Origin: Bradyrhizobium ottawaense
Lineage (GTDB): Bacteria; Pseudomonadota; Alphaproteobacteria; Rhizobiales; Xanthobacteraceae
Reading direction: 5' to 3'
DNA: 64,000 nucleotides
Assembly: GCF_002278135.3 (NCBI RefSeq)
Contig: NZ_CP029425.2
Coordinates: 2,270,001 to 2,334,000 of the forward strand
The notes under the pieces are model-generated. The model was not told where the DNA came from. It saw only the letters and a program-made list of their open reading frames with translations, and did no database searches. This document shows positions 9,966-17,528 of the stretch, piece after piece. Both the position numbers and the translations under genes were made by a program. Each line of letters begins with the position of its first letter. The first letter of the stretch is position 1.

Positions 9966-11192
9966 ATGATGCGGCGGGCGCTCATCGCTGCGGTGATCGT
10001 GGTCACCTGCGGCTGGACGTCCGCGCGCGCCGCCGATGCCGCCTTCACCCAGTTCATCGCCTCGCTGTGGCCGGAGGCGCAGGCAGAAGGCGTCTCGCGC
10101 AAGACGTTCGACGAGCAGACGCGCGGGCTCGAGCCCGACTACAAGCTGCCCGATCTGATCCTGCCCGGACGGCCCGCGCTAGGTGCGCCGTCGCAGGCCG
10201 AGTTCGTGCAGGTGCCGGCCGACTACGTCAAGGAAGCCTCGATCGCGCGGCTTGCGGGCGAAGGACAGCGGCTGCTGCAGAAATATCGCGCCTCGCTGAG
10301 CGAGATCGAGAAGAAGTCCGGCGTGCCGGCAACCGTGATGCTCGCGATCTGGGGCCGCGAGACCGATTACGGCCGCTACACGCTGCCTTACGATCTCGTC
10401 CGCGTGCTGGCGACGCAGGCCTATGTCGGGCGACGCAAGGATCAATACCGCACCGAGTTCATCCTTGCGCTGAAGATCCTCGGCGAAGGCGTGGTGACGC
10501 GCAAGGACATGCGCTCGTCCTGGGCCGGCGCCACCGGGCTGACGCAGTTCCTGCCGTCCGAATATTACAAGCACGGTGTCGATTTCGACGGCGACGGCCG
10601 CATCGACATCTGGCATTCGGTGCCGGATGCGCTGGCCTCAGCCGCGCAGCAACTCGTCAACAAGGGCTGGCAGAGCGGCGTGCGCTGGGCCTACGAGGTG
10701 CAGGCGCCGGCCAAGGTCGATTGCACCACCGGTGTGCCCGAGGTGACGAAGCCGCTCGGCCAGTGGTTGCGCGAAGGCTTTGTGCCGGTGCGCGGGCAGA
10801 AGCTGAGCGCCACCGAACAGGCGCAGCCGGCCTCGCTGCTCCAGCCGGAAGGCATCTATGGTCCCTCGTTCCTGACGACGAAGAACTACTTCGTCATCAA
10901 GGAATACAATTTCTCCGACCTCTATGTGCTGTTCGTCGGTCATCTGGCCGACCGCATGACGAGCCCGCTTCCGTTCGCAACGCCATGGGCGGCCTCGAAG
11001 CAATTGCGCACCAGGGATGTCGAGACCATGCAGCGTGGGCTTACGCACGTCGGGCTCTACAAGGACAAGATCGACGGCAAGGCCGGCATGCAGACGCGCG
11101 CCGCGCTCGGTGCCTATCAGAAGTCGGCGGGCCTCAAGGTCGATTGCTGGCCCAGCGAAGAGGTGCTGCGCTCGATCCAGGCGGCGCGATAG
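9966..11192 (+). CDS. MltB-type lytic murein transglycosylase with peptidoglycan-binding domain
   Basis: A 408-residue exported enzyme that cleaves the glycan strand of peptidoglycan to 1,6-anhydro products. Residues 1-22 are a signal peptide ending ARA. The MltB-like catalytic domain (about 25-320) has the catalytic glutamate Glu132 in WGRETDYG and the GATGLTQFLPS motif. The C-terminal 65 residues form a peptidoglycan-binding type 1 domain (LRTRDVETMQRGL, DGKAGMQTRAAL). The start at 9966 lies seven bases after the ettA stop, so the two may be co-transcribed. A terminator hairpin follows at 11209-11237. Confidence 0.92.
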   Translation: MMRRALIAAVIVVTCGWTSARAADAAFTQFIASLWPEAQAEGVSRKTFDEQTRGLEPDYKLPDLILPGRPALGAPSQAEFVQVPADYVKEASIARLAGEGQRLLQKYRASLSEIEKKSGVPATVMLAIWGRETDYGRYTLPYDLVRVLATQAYVGRRKDQYRTEFILALKILGEGVVTRKDMRSSWAGATGLTQFLPSEYYKHGVDFDGDGRIDIWHSVPDALASAAQQLVNKGWQSGVRWAYEVQAPAKVDCTTGVPEVTKPLGQWLREGFVPVRGQKLSATEQAQPASLLQPEGIYGPSFLTTKNYFVIKEYNFSDLYVLFVGHLADRMTSPLPFATPWAASKQLRTRDVETMQRGLTHVGLYKDKIDGKAGMQTRAALGAYQKSAGLKVDCWPSEEVLRSIQAAR

Positions 11193-11208
11193 CGCGCGAC
11201 CAAAGAAA

Positions 11209-11237
11209 AAGCCCGGCCGATGGTCTCGGCCGGGCTT
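11209..11237 (+). terminator. Hairpin terminator after the lytic transglycosylase gene
   Basis: A perfect 12-pair stem AAGCCCGGCCGA / TCGGCCGGGCTT with a TGGTC loop, just after the transglycosylase stop. Preceded by AAAGAAAA, so it can also act for the leftward gene ending at 11273. Confidence 0.85.
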
Positions 11238-11272
11238 CGATCGCGGCGCTCACGAGCGCCGGTGCGATCAGA

Positions 11273-11557
11273 TCAGTAGCAGACGCGAACCGGACGAACG
11301 ACCCAGCCGTAACCGTCCCAATAACGCTGACGCTGCCAGTAGCAGGGCGGGGGCGGCGGGCCGGGCTCGGCGACGTAAACGGGGCCGCCATAGGCCGGAC
11401 GGCTCGACGCGATGGCGCCGCCGACGATGGCGCCGCCGATCAGGCCGGCCGCGATGCCGGCGCCAACGCCGTCATGGGCCTTGGCGGACGGAGTGGCGGT
11501 CACCAGCGAACCGGCGACCGTCGCAACCGTGAGGGCGGCAACTAAAGTCTTCTTCAT
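11273..11557 (-). CDS. Small secreted glycine-zipper protein (paralogue 1)
   Basis: A 94-residue exported protein. Residues 1-27 form a signal peptide ending SAKA. A glycine zipper (GAGIAAGLIGGAIVGGAIA) follows and may insert in a membrane. The rest is proline-rich and ends with a cysteine and tryptophan-rich block, CYWQRQRYWDGYGW, then VRPVRVCY. A paralogue with the same plan starts at 12119. The ATG at 11557 has CCCAGGAGAGCC upstream. Such proteins are frequent in Bradyrhizobium and their role is unknown. The paired cysteines near the ends suggest a disulfide. Confidence 0.8.
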   Translation of the reverse strand: MKKTLVAALTVATVAGSLVTATPSAKAHDGVGAGIAAGLIGGAIVGGAIASSRPAYGGPVYVAEPGPPPPPCYWQRQRYWDGYGWVVRPVRVCY

Positions 11558-11795
11558 GCTCTTGGCTCTCCTGGGAGATGGGTTCCTCTTGTTAGAGGCG
11601 CCCGGGTTTCAAAGGTTCACGCACACGCTGATGGAATTGGCCGTGCAGCTAGGAAGCGCGCAATTGGTCAACCCACGGTAAACGCACACGGAGCTGTGAC
11701 GAGAAAAAGCGGTCTTTTTCAGGCCCGGAGATGAACGGCGCGCCCGTAGTGAACCGGTCAGCCGATGTGGTCGCGATGGACCGGTTCGAGTCGCC

Positions 11796-12119
11796 TCAGC
11801 CGCAGACTCTGACGCGGCGGACGCGCCAGGCATAGCCGTCCCAGAAGCGCTGCTTCTGCCAGACGCAGCCGCCGCCGTAATAGTCGTCAGAGACATAGCC
11901 CGGGCCCGGCGCATAGTAGCGGGGCGGGTAATAGCCGGGTTCGTAATAGCCGGGTCCGGGTCCGTAATAATACGGAGAGGTCAGCGCGCCGCCGACAATG
12001 GCGCCGCCGATGATGCCGGCCGCTACGCCCGCCGCGACGCCGCGCTGTGCATGGGCCGGGGTTCCGGCCGCAACGGCCAGGGAGGCGACGGCGGCGACCG
12101 TCAGGAGCAACTTCTTCAT
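11796..12119 (-). CDS. Small secreted glycine-zipper protein (paralogue 2)
   Basis: A 107-residue exported protein, paralogous to the one at 11273-11557. The signal peptide (1-25) ends AHAQ. The glycine zipper GVAAGVAAGIIGGAIVGGA follows. The middle is Tyr/Pro/Gly-rich, and the end CVWQKQRFWDGYAWRVRRVRVCG matches the paralogue's CYWQRQRYWDGYGW block. The ATG at 12119 is preceded by AAGGTCAAGCCG. The two genes are transcribed in the same direction 238 bases apart, consistent with a local duplication followed by divergence. No function is known. Confidence 0.8.
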   Translation of the reverse strand: MKKLLLTVAAVASLAVAAGTPAHAQRGVAAGVAAGIIGGAIVGGALTSPYYYGPGPGYYEPGYYPPRYYAPGPGYVSDDYYGGGCVWQKQRFWDGYAWRVRRVRVCG

Positions 12120-12255
12120 CGGCTTGACCTTTCGTACGAACACGCGGGAACCTTTTGGGAGCAGAGTTCCATACTTCGTTTGAATGATCAATGAACGGCA
12201 CCTTGGTGGCGGGCGACCAATTGATGTGAACCGCAGGCTCGGCCAGGAGGCGACG

Positions 12256-12561
12256 ATGGGCAACGCGATGATCAATGCATTGATTGCTGCCGGGGTCGTG
12301 TCCGCGATCGGCTACGGCTGGATCACCCATCTCCAGAACCGCGGCCAGCGGCGCTCCCGCGCCGGGGCGGGTGGCGATGGCAGCAGCAGCGGCGACACCT
12401 ATTCGGGCAGCAATAACGGCTTCTCGCTGGGAAGCTGGTTTTCCAGCGACAGTTCGGGCAGCTCGGCCGACAGCGGCAGCTGTTCCAGCAGCGACTGCGG
12501 CAGCAGTGGTGGCGATTGCGGAGGCGGCGGCGATGGTGGGGGAGGCGGAGGCGGCGATTAG
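12256..12561 (+). CDS. Gly/Ser/Cys-rich small membrane-anchored protein
   Basis: A 101-residue protein. The first 25 residues form a membrane segment (NALIAAGVVSAIGYGWI). The remainder is almost only Gly, Ser, Asp, Asn and Cys: a serine-rich stretch, then three cysteines in short spacing (SCSSSDCGSSGGDC), then an uninterrupted glycine tail ending in Asp. A strong AGGAGG ribosome site ends six bases before the ATG at 12256. The cysteines could bind metal or form disulfides, but no known fold is visible. It diverges from the glycine-zipper gene starting at 12119. Confidence 0.75.
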   Translation: MGNAMINALIAAGVVSAIGYGWITHLQNRGQRRSRAGAGGDGSSSGDTYSGSNNGFSLGSWFSSDSSGSSADSGSCSSSDCGSSGGDCGGGGDGGGGGGGD

Positions 12562-12596
12562 ATCCGCTCCAATCTTGATCCAGCGCAACGCTGAAA

Positions 12597-12613
12597 TTTA
12601 GGGCCGTTCTAGG
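12597..12613 (+). promoter_or_regulatory. Irr-type iron-control element (degenerate) upstream of bfd
   Basis: TTTAGGGCCGTTCTAGG resembles the palindromic iron-control element bound by Irr in rhizobia (TTTAGAA-N3-TTCTAAA), with mismatches in the left half. It lies 110 bases before the bfd start. The almost perfect version of the same element precedes bfr at 13068-13084. Both are followed four or five bases later by a second shared 19-base block. Confidence 0.6.
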
Positions 12614-12617
12614 CTGC

Positions 12618-12636
12618 TTTTGGGCCAGTTTGGAAT
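12618..12636 (+). promoter_or_regulatory. Conserved block downstream of the bfd iron-control element
   Basis: TTTTGGGCCAGTTTGGAAT matches 16 of 19 positions of the block at 13090-13108 upstream of bfr. It may be core promoter sequence or a binding site for a second regulator. The function is inferred only from its conservation at the same distance from the iron-control element. Confidence 0.5.
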
Positions 12637-12722
12637 AGCTTCAAATACCGCTTTTTCCTTTTGCATCCGGCGGGCCCGTTAAATATCGATGATGATGCAT
12701 CACCGAAGGGCCTGCCGCTTCC

Positions 12723-12995
12723 ATGATCGTTTGTTCCTGTAACGTGCTGAGCGATGACGACATCCGCGCCGCCGTCGCCGAGTCCGACGACGCCGTGCGC
12801 CATGCCAAGCAGGTCTATGGATGCCTCGGCTGCAGCGCCGAATGCGGTCGCTGCGCCCGGACGATCAAGACCATCATCGACGAAGCCCTTGGCCCCTGCG
12901 CCCAGTCCTGCTGTGCTGGCTGTCCGCACAACCACACTGTGGCTGCCAATGACGAGGCGGCCGAGCCCGCCCAGTTCGCCCTCGCGGCCTGCTGA
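12723..12995 (+). CDS. bfd: Bacterioferritin-associated ferredoxin ((2Fe-2S)-binding)
   Basis: A 90-residue Bfd-type ferredoxin, which passes electrons to bacterioferritin so that stored ferric iron can be released. The BFD domain shows Cys4 and Cys6 in CSC and Cys34, Cys37, Cys41 and Cys44 in CLGCSAECGRC; one CxxC of these completes the cluster site. The C-terminal tail adds more cysteines (CAQSCCAGC) and a His, which is unusual next to the short E. coli protein. The start at 12723 is the first ATG. bfr follows 132 bases downstream, and both have iron-control elements, which supports a shared iron response. Confidence 0.92.
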   Translation: MIVCSCNVLSDDDIRAAVAESDDAVRHAKQVYGCLGCSAECGRCARTIKTIIDEALGPCAQSCCAGCPHNHTVAANDEAAEPAQFALAAC

Positions 12996-13067
12996 AAGCC
13001 TTCGCAGCTCGGTTGAGCTTTTCCCCGGCCGCGCCGCCGTAGCCAGTTGCCCTCATTCGTAAACTGA

Positions 13068-13084
13068 CTTAGAAGCGTTCTAAA
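13068..13084 (+). promoter_or_regulatory. Irr-type iron-control element upstream of bfr
   Basis: CTTAGAAGCGTTCTAAA contains the perfect palindrome TTAGAA-GCG-TTCTAA, the form described for Irr binding sites (ICE) in alphaproteobacteria. It lies 43 bases before the bfr start. Irr represses or activates target genes when iron and heme are scarce; repression of iron storage under iron limitation is the expected effect here. Confidence 0.8.
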
Positions 13085-13089
13085 TTCGG

Positions 13090-13108
13090 TTTTGGGCCGA
13101 TTTGGACT
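13090..13108 (+). promoter_or_regulatory. Conserved block downstream of the bfr iron-control element
   Basis: TTTTGGGCCGATTTGGACT is nearly the same as the block at 12618-12636 before bfd and has the same placement after the iron-control element. Ten bases later comes GAGCTGGAGTG, the likely bfr ribosome site. The block may include the -10 region or a second operator. Confidence 0.5.
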
Positions 13109-13127
13109 GCAAGAGCTGGAGTGAACC

Positions 13128-13616
13128 ATGCAGGGCGACGCAAAAGTCATCGACTATCTCAACAAGGCACTGCGTCACGAACTGACTGCGATCAACCAGT
13201 ACTGGCTGCACTACCGCTTCCTCGACAATTGGGGCCTCCTCGACATGGCCAAGGTCTGGCGCAAGGAGTCCATCGAGGAGATGGAGCACGCCGACAAGCT
13301 CACCGCGCGCATCCTGTTCTTCGACGGCTTTCCGAACATGCAGGTGCTCGATCCCTTGCGCATCGGCCAGAACGTCAAGGAGATCATCGAGTGCGACCTC
13401 GCTGCCGAGATGAGCGCGCGTGCGCTCTACCAGGAAGCGGCGACCTACTGCCACGGCGTCAAGGACTACGTCACGCGTGACTTGTTCGAGAAGCTGATGA
13501 GCGACGAGGAGCACCACATCGACTTCCTCGAAACCCAGCTCGACCTGATCGGCCGCATCGGCCTCGAGCTCTACACCCAGAAGCACGTCGGTGGGCTCGA
13601 GGGTGAGGGGCATTAA
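13128..13616 (+). CDS. bfr: Bacterioferritin
   Basis: A 162-residue bacterioferritin that forms a 24-subunit shell storing ferric iron. Numbering aligns directly with E. coli Bfr. The heme ligand is Met52 within IEEMEHAD. Ferroxidase ligands are Glu18 (RHEL), Glu51 and His54, Glu94 (ECDLAAEM) and the DEEHH motif near 127-130. So it is the heme-binding, catalytically active type rather than an inactive subunit. It is preceded by a near-perfect Irr box and by bfd, its electron donor, on the same strand. The start at 13128 is the first ATG and follows a GGAG. Confidence 0.97.
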   Translation: MQGDAKVIDYLNKALRHELTAINQYWLHYRFLDNWGLLDMAKVWRKESIEEMEHADKLTARILFFDGFPNMQVLDPLRIGQNVKEIIECDLAAEMSARALYQEAATYCHGVKDYVTRDLFEKLMSDEEHHIDFLETQLDLIGRIGLELYTQKHVGGLEGEGH

Positions 13617-13640
13617 GCTCCGGCTCTGGCGCATACTCGG

Positions 13641-13794
13641 TGTCGTCCCGGCGAAAGCCGGGACCCATACCGCGTGATCTATCTGGATGCGCCGGTATGA
13701 GTACCGTGGGACGAGTTCTTCACTGCGAGTCTTCGCAAAACCACTCCCTGTGGCTATGGATCCCGGATCTGCGCTGCGCTTGTCCGGGACGACA
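13641..13794. repeat. Dispersed palindromic repeat, family D (copy 1)
   Basis: An inverted repeat with left arm GTCGTCCCGGCGAAAGCCGGG followed by ACCCATACCGCGTGAT, and right arm near ATGGATCCCGGA...TCCGGGACGACA. The right inner arm is diverged here. Better preserved copies are at 25498-25627 and 30399-30515. It separates the convergent bfr and PNPOx-like genes. Confidence 0.85.
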
Positions 13795-13812
13795 CCCTGA
13801 TTGTCGCCCCAC

Positions 13813-14415
13813 CTACAATTGCGTCTTGTAGATCTCTTCCACGGTCTCCTGGCTCGCCGGTTCGCCGAGGCCGGTCTGGTCGTGGATGACCGTGACGATG
13901 CTGGGCATCACCGAGCGCTGCACTTTCTCCGGCGACCACAGCTTCGAGCGCATCAGCGCCTTGCCGCAATGGAAATAGACTTCGCTGACGGCGACGTTCA
14001 GCACCGCCCGCGGTGGCTTGCCGAATTCCACCATGGAAGCGAGCAGATCCGGATCGGCCGACAGCGTGCCGCGTCCGCCGACGCGTAGCGTCTCGTCGAT
14101 GCCGGGCACGAAGAACAACAGATGCACAAAGCCCGAGCCTTCGACGACGTTGCGGAAACTGTCGATCCGGTTGTTGCCGGAGCGGTCAGGCATCAATAGC
14201 TGGTTCGGACCGGCGACGTGGACGAAGCCGGTGCCGCCGCCGCGTGGCGAGGCATCGACGCTGCCGTCCGCGCCCGACGTCGCGAGCACGCAGAACGGCG
14301 ACATCTCGATGAATTTCCTCGCATGCGCGTCGATCGCGGGACGCGCTTTCGCGATCACGCGCGGGCTCGGCTTGGCGTAGATGGTGGCGAGGTCTTCGGC
14401 GCAAAGATCGGTCAA
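13813..14415 (-). CDS. Pyridoxamine 5'-phosphate oxidase-like flavin-binding protein
   Basis: A 200-residue split-barrel protein of the PNPOx-like superfamily (the type often labelled MSMEG_1061-like). The strand FCVLATSGADGSVDASPRGG and the DRSGNNRID and FFVPGIDETLRVGGRG motifs are typical of FMN- or F420-binding members. It has no signal peptide, so it is cytoplasmic. A TTG start at 14415 is chosen because GGAGG lies eight bases upstream and the next ATG would remove the first conserved strand. Substrate is unknown; true PLP synthesis is unlikely because the substrate-binding motifs of PdxH are not seen. Confidence 0.82.
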   Translation of the reverse strand: MTDLCAEDLATIYAKPSPRVIAKARPAIDAHARKFIEMSPFCVLATSGADGSVDASPRGGGTGFVHVAGPNQLLMPDRSGNNRIDSFRNVVEGSGFVHLLFFVPGIDETLRVGGRGTLSADPDLLASMVEFGKPPRAVLNVAVSEVYFHCGKALMRSKLWSPEKVQRSVMPSIVTVIHDQTGLGEPASQETVEEIYKTQL

Positions 14416-14492
14416 TGGCGTGCCTCCGCTTCAGCTTGGCGGCAAGCTATCCGATCGGGTCGCCTCCAGCCAATGGAATCGATCAAGACGTT

Positions 14493-14846
14493 TTACACGG
14501 CATCCGCCGGCACGAAGCAGCTGATGATGATGGCGCCGCGGTGGCGAACGTACCACACCACGGCCTGGCCGACCGGATTGCCCCGGTCGCGGATGATGGC
14601 GCGCTCGGGCACCTCCATCCATTGCCCTTCGATCGGCACCCAATAAGCGCCGCGGCGCACATCGTAGTCGGTGCGATGGCCGTCCGAGACATCGCAGCAG
14701 GGCACGCCGTTCGGCGCGATCACGCTCTTGAACCAGGCGCGGATATCGGGCGGGATGTGGTCATATTGCCCGTTGTCGAATGCGAGTGCGGCGCTGGTCA
14801 GCGCCGTCATCGCGACCAGCCAAACGCACAGTGCGAGCCTGTGCAT
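14493..14846 (-). CDS. Small exported hypothetical protein
   Basis: A 117-residue protein with a signal peptide (about 1-22, ending ALA). The mature part has the pattern PPDIRAWFKSV and NGVPCCDVSDGHRTDYDV, then WVPIEGQWMEVPERAI and a final cysteine. The paired CC plus late Cys suggest disulfide formation in the periplasm. The family is common in rhizobia as an uncharacterised exported protein. A very good ribosome site (GAGGAGGGA) lies just before the ATG at 14846. Confidence 0.78.
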   Translation of the reverse strand: MHRLALCVWLVAMTALTSAALAFDNGQYDHIPPDIRAWFKSVIAPNGVPCCDVSDGHRTDYDVRRGAYWVPIEGQWMEVPERAIIRDRGNPVGQAVVWYVRHRGAIIISCFVPADAV

Positions 14847-14994
14847 GCGATCCCTCCTCGTCGCGTTCCGCTATTCGCGCGCGAGTCTTGCGCGTGTCGG
14901 TTCCATCGGTGACGCGATTAAGCCCGAGCTGTCAGCGCATTGCATGCCCAAATAATATGCGGCTCCGAAGTGCCGCACATGATGCGCTGCAAAA

Positions 14995-16071
14995 TCAGCG
15001 GCGCGCCGATTCGATCGTTTGTTGCGGCGTGCTCTCCAGCAATTGCCGCACCTGCTCGCTGTAGAATTTCGCATTGCCGGTGGTGCCGTGGCCGCGCGTC
15101 TCGGCGCTCGCCGGGATCAGATAGAGGCGGCCGTTTTTGACCCGCTTCATGGCCGCGTCCGTGATGCCGGTCTCGGGCGGGTTGCGCTCGTCGTCGGCGG
15201 AATTGATCAGCAGCAGCGATGCTTCGATGGCTTCCAGCTTCTCGCCGGCATTATAGTCGTGCGAGGACTCCCACTGGTAGACGAAGTCGTTGGCATCCGC
15301 CGTGATCGGCGTCGCCAACCGGTCGTCGACGATCTTGTCGGCCTTGGCCGCGGTCGGCGCCTGCGATTGGTAGGCCAGGGTGCCGCCGATGCTGGCGATG
15401 CCGTAGGCAGTGATGGCATATCTCATCATGCGCGGCTGGCTGGTGTAGTTGCCGCCATTGTAGTCCGGGTCGTTGCGGATGGTGTCGAGCATGATCCGCC
15501 GCAGCATCCAGTTGCGCGACGCCATCTCGGTCGGCTGCGAGGCCATCGGGATCAGCGCGTCCATCGCGTTCGGATATTTCTCGCCCCACAGCCAGGTGTG
15601 CATGCCGCCCATCGAATTGCCGATGACGAGCCGCAGATGCTTGACGCCGAGTCCTTCCGTCACCAGGCGATGCTGCGCCTCGACCATGTCGTCGTAATCG
15701 TATTTCGGGAAGCTCGTCTTCATGCCGTCGGAGGGTTTTGACGATTTGCCATGACCGATGCCGTTGGGAAGGATGATGTAATATTTGGAGGCGTCGAGCG
15801 GTTGCCCCGCGCCGAACAGCTCCCCGGCGAAGGCGGGTGACAGCATGCTTGTGCCCGAGCCGCCCGTGCCGTGCAGCACGAGCACCGGTTGGCCTGAGGG
15901 CTCGCCGATTGTGGTGTAGTGCAGCTTCAGCTCCGGCATGGTCTCACCGGTGTGGAACTTGAAGTCCCTGGCGATCCAGTCGCCCTGCTTGGGTGCCGGA
16001 TAATCGGCGGCCAGGACCGGCATTGAAAAGGACAGCAGGACAGCCGACAGCGCGGCGCAGGAAGCCTTCAT
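14995..16071 (-). CDS. Exported alpha/beta hydrolase, MetX-like fold
   Basis: A 358-residue exported alpha/beta hydrolase related to the homoserine O-acetyltransferase (MetX) group. Residues 1-22 form a signal peptide ending LAAD. The oxyanion region is VLHGTGGSG. The nucleophile serine is in GNSMGGMHTW, and the late NSADDERNPPE and ETRGHGT segments supply the expected acid and histidine. Export argues against a role in methionine synthesis, so an esterase or acyl-transfer function in the periplasm is more likely. The ATG at 16071 has GGGGAGAG upstream. The in-frame extension further upstream lacks any support. Confidence 0.85.
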   Translation of the reverse strand: MKASCAALSAVLLSFSMPVLAADYPAPKQGDWIARDFKFHTGETMPELKLHYTTIGEPSGQPVLVLHGTGGSGTSMLSPAFAGELFGAGQPLDASKYYIILPNGIGHGKSSKPSDGMKTSFPKYDYDDMVEAQHRLVTEGLGVKHLRLVIGNSMGGMHTWLWGEKYPNAMDALIPMASQPTEMASRNWMLRRIMLDTIRNDPDYNGGNYTSQPRMMRYAITAYGIASIGGTLAYQSQAPTAAKADKIVDDRLATPITADANDFVYQWESSHDYNAGEKLEAIEASLLLINSADDERNPPETGITDAAMKRVKNGRLYLIPASAETRGHGTTGNAKFYSEQVRQLLESTPQQTIESARR

Positions 16072-16200
16072 GTTTCTCTCCCCATTGCGGCTCATGGTCG
16101 GCGGCCGCGTTGGAGCGGAACTTAGCAGAAGTGCGCGGAAGGATGTAGGATTTCGGCTCCGCCGATCGTCTTCAAGGAAACATCCGGAAGAGGCCCCTGC

Positions 16201-16467
16201 ATGTGCCGCAACATCAAGACGCTGTTCAACTTCGAGCCGCCGGCGACGGAGGATGAGATCCACGCCAGTGCGCTCCAGTTCGTGCGAAAACTGTCCGGCT
16301 TCAACAAGCCGTCGCAGGCCAACGAGGCGGCGTTCGACCGTGCAGTGGCCGAGGTCTCGCAGGCTGCGCGAAATCTCCTGACCTCGCTGCACACCCATGC
16401 GCCGGCGCGGGACCGCGAGGTCGAGGCGGAAAGGGCGAAGGAGCGCTCGCGGCTGCGCTTCGGTTAG
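16201..16467 (+). CDS. DUF2277 family protein
   Basis: An 88-residue protein matching the DUF2277 family from start to end: MCRNIKTLFNFEPPAT at the N-terminus, then a helical core with VRKLSGFNKPS and an Arg/Glu-rich C-terminus. The family is widespread in actinobacteria and alphaproteobacteria and has no known function. The conserved Cys2 next to the start methionine is a family feature. It starts 129 bases from the divergent hydrolase gene. Confidence 0.88.
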   Translation: MCRNIKTLFNFEPPATEDEIHASALQFVRKLSGFNKPSQANEAAFDRAVAEVSQAARNLLTSLHTHAPARDREVEAERAKERSRLRFG

Positions 16468-16564
16468 AGGGCTGCAGCTTCGCATTCCGTGATCTGGCTC
16501 ACGGTATGGGGCGCCTCGTCCTGCAATGATGTCCGCCGGGATTTTGACAGCCCGGAGCAGGATC

Positions 16565-16786
16565 ATGAGCCGCCCCCTTCTTCCGCTGAAAGCAGGTGCC
16601 ATCGTCTTCACGCTGCTGTGGACTGCGTGGATGATGTGGTGGAGCGGCTCGTTCTCGAGCGCCAACGTGATCATCCTGGCCCTGTGCGGCGCGGCGGTGG
16701 GCTATCTCTGGTATCGCGCCATGCGCTGGCAGTTCGAGCGCATGGGCATGCTGCCGCGCAAGGATGACGCTTCCGGCGCGTCTTGA
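16565..16786 (+). CDS. Small two-helix membrane protein
   Basis: A 73-residue protein with two predicted membrane helices (about residues 8-26 and 32-50) and a basic C-terminal tail ending LPRKDDASGAS. The ATG at 16565 follows GGAGCAGGATC. It has no recognisable domain. It stands alone between DUF2277 and a family A repeat that starts within ten bases of its stop. Confidence 0.65.
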   Translation: MSRPLLPLKAGAIVFTLLWTAWMMWWSGSFSSANVIILALCGAAVGYLWYRAMRWQFERMGMLPRKDDASGAS

Positions 16787-16794
16787 TTTGGCTC

Positions 16795-16926
16795 GTGTCC
16801 CGGACGCGGTGCGGCGCGAAGTGCCGCTCCGCAGAGCCGGGACCCAGTCATCGTCAGCGCAGCTCCCGGCGATAAGGGCCTCGGCTCAGCAGCGCAGCAT
16901 TGCATGCCGCGCTGCGTCCGGGGCAC
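16795..16926. repeat. Dispersed palindromic repeat, family A (copy 2)
   Basis: Starts GTGTCCCGGACGCGG and ends GCTGCGTCCGGGGCAC, with an inner GAGCCGGGACCC arm. Same family as 55-192 and 31913-32038, but the inner right half is more diverged here. It lies between the convergent two-helix membrane protein and collagen-like genes. Confidence 0.78.
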
Positions 16927-16934
16927 CGGCATCG

Positions 16935-17447
16935 CTAATCCCGGTGCTTCTTCTTTTTCTTCTTCTTCCTGTGCTCGTCGCTTTCGCCTTCGTCGCTCTC
17001 GTCGTCGACGATGGCCTCATCGGGCTCCTGCACGGCGGCCTCCAGCGCCTCGCGCTCGGCGGCGTCGCGCTCGCGTTGGCGGCGGCGCTCGTCCCAGGCG
17101 TCGAACAGTTGCTCGAGCCACGGCAGCACCTGTTCGATCGAGGGCAATTGACCGGCAGGCCCAGCCTCGCCGCGCGGGCCTTGCGGCCCCGCCGGCCCCT
17201 GCGGTCCGGCAGGTCCCTGCGCGCCGGCGGCCCCACGCGGGCCAGCCTCGCCCTGCTTGCCTTGCGGACCGAGCTTGCCCTGAGGTCCCGCCCTTCCGAT
17301 CGGCCCCGGCTTGCCTTGCGGACCCGGCTTGCCGCGCGCGCCGTCGGGACCGCGCCGGCCCGGATGACCCTGCGGTCCCGGCCGTCCCGGCTCGCCCTGC
17401 CGTCCGCGCGGCCCTTGAGATCCCTGCCGTTTCTGTTCGTCTGCCAC
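16935..17447 (-). CDS. Collagen-like Gly-X-Y repeat protein
   Basis: A 170-residue protein. Residues about 9-100 are an almost unbroken collagen-like series of some 30 Gly-X-Y triplets ([17 protein letters not shown] and so on). A short helical section ([21 protein letters not shown]) follows, then an acidic run and a final polylysine stretch with a His-Arg-Asp end. There is no signal peptide or membrane segment, so it would be cytoplasmic unless exported by an unusual route. The GTG at 17447 is preceded by AAGGGAGC at good spacing. The helical section could be the trimerisation domain that nucleates a triple helix. Confidence 0.85.
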   Translation of the reverse strand: MADEQKRQGSQGPRGRQGEPGRPGPQGHPGRRGPDGARGKPGPQGKPGPIGRAGPQGKLGPQGKQGEAGPRGAAGAQGPAGPQGPAGPQGPRGEAGPAGQLPSIEQVLPWLEQLFDAWDERRRQRERDAAEREALEAAVQEPDEAIVDDESDEGESDEHRKKKKKKKHRD

Positions 17448-17528
17448 GCCGCTGCTCCCTTGACCGGAAGCAAGCTACTTAGCGGCGTTTGACGACAGCA
17501 GCAATTCCGCCGGGACAGCTCACCACGC

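Noticed and set aside
16201..16467. Ferredoxin-like reading of the DUF2277 protein because of its early cysteine
   Set aside because: Only one cysteine is present, so no cluster can be bound.
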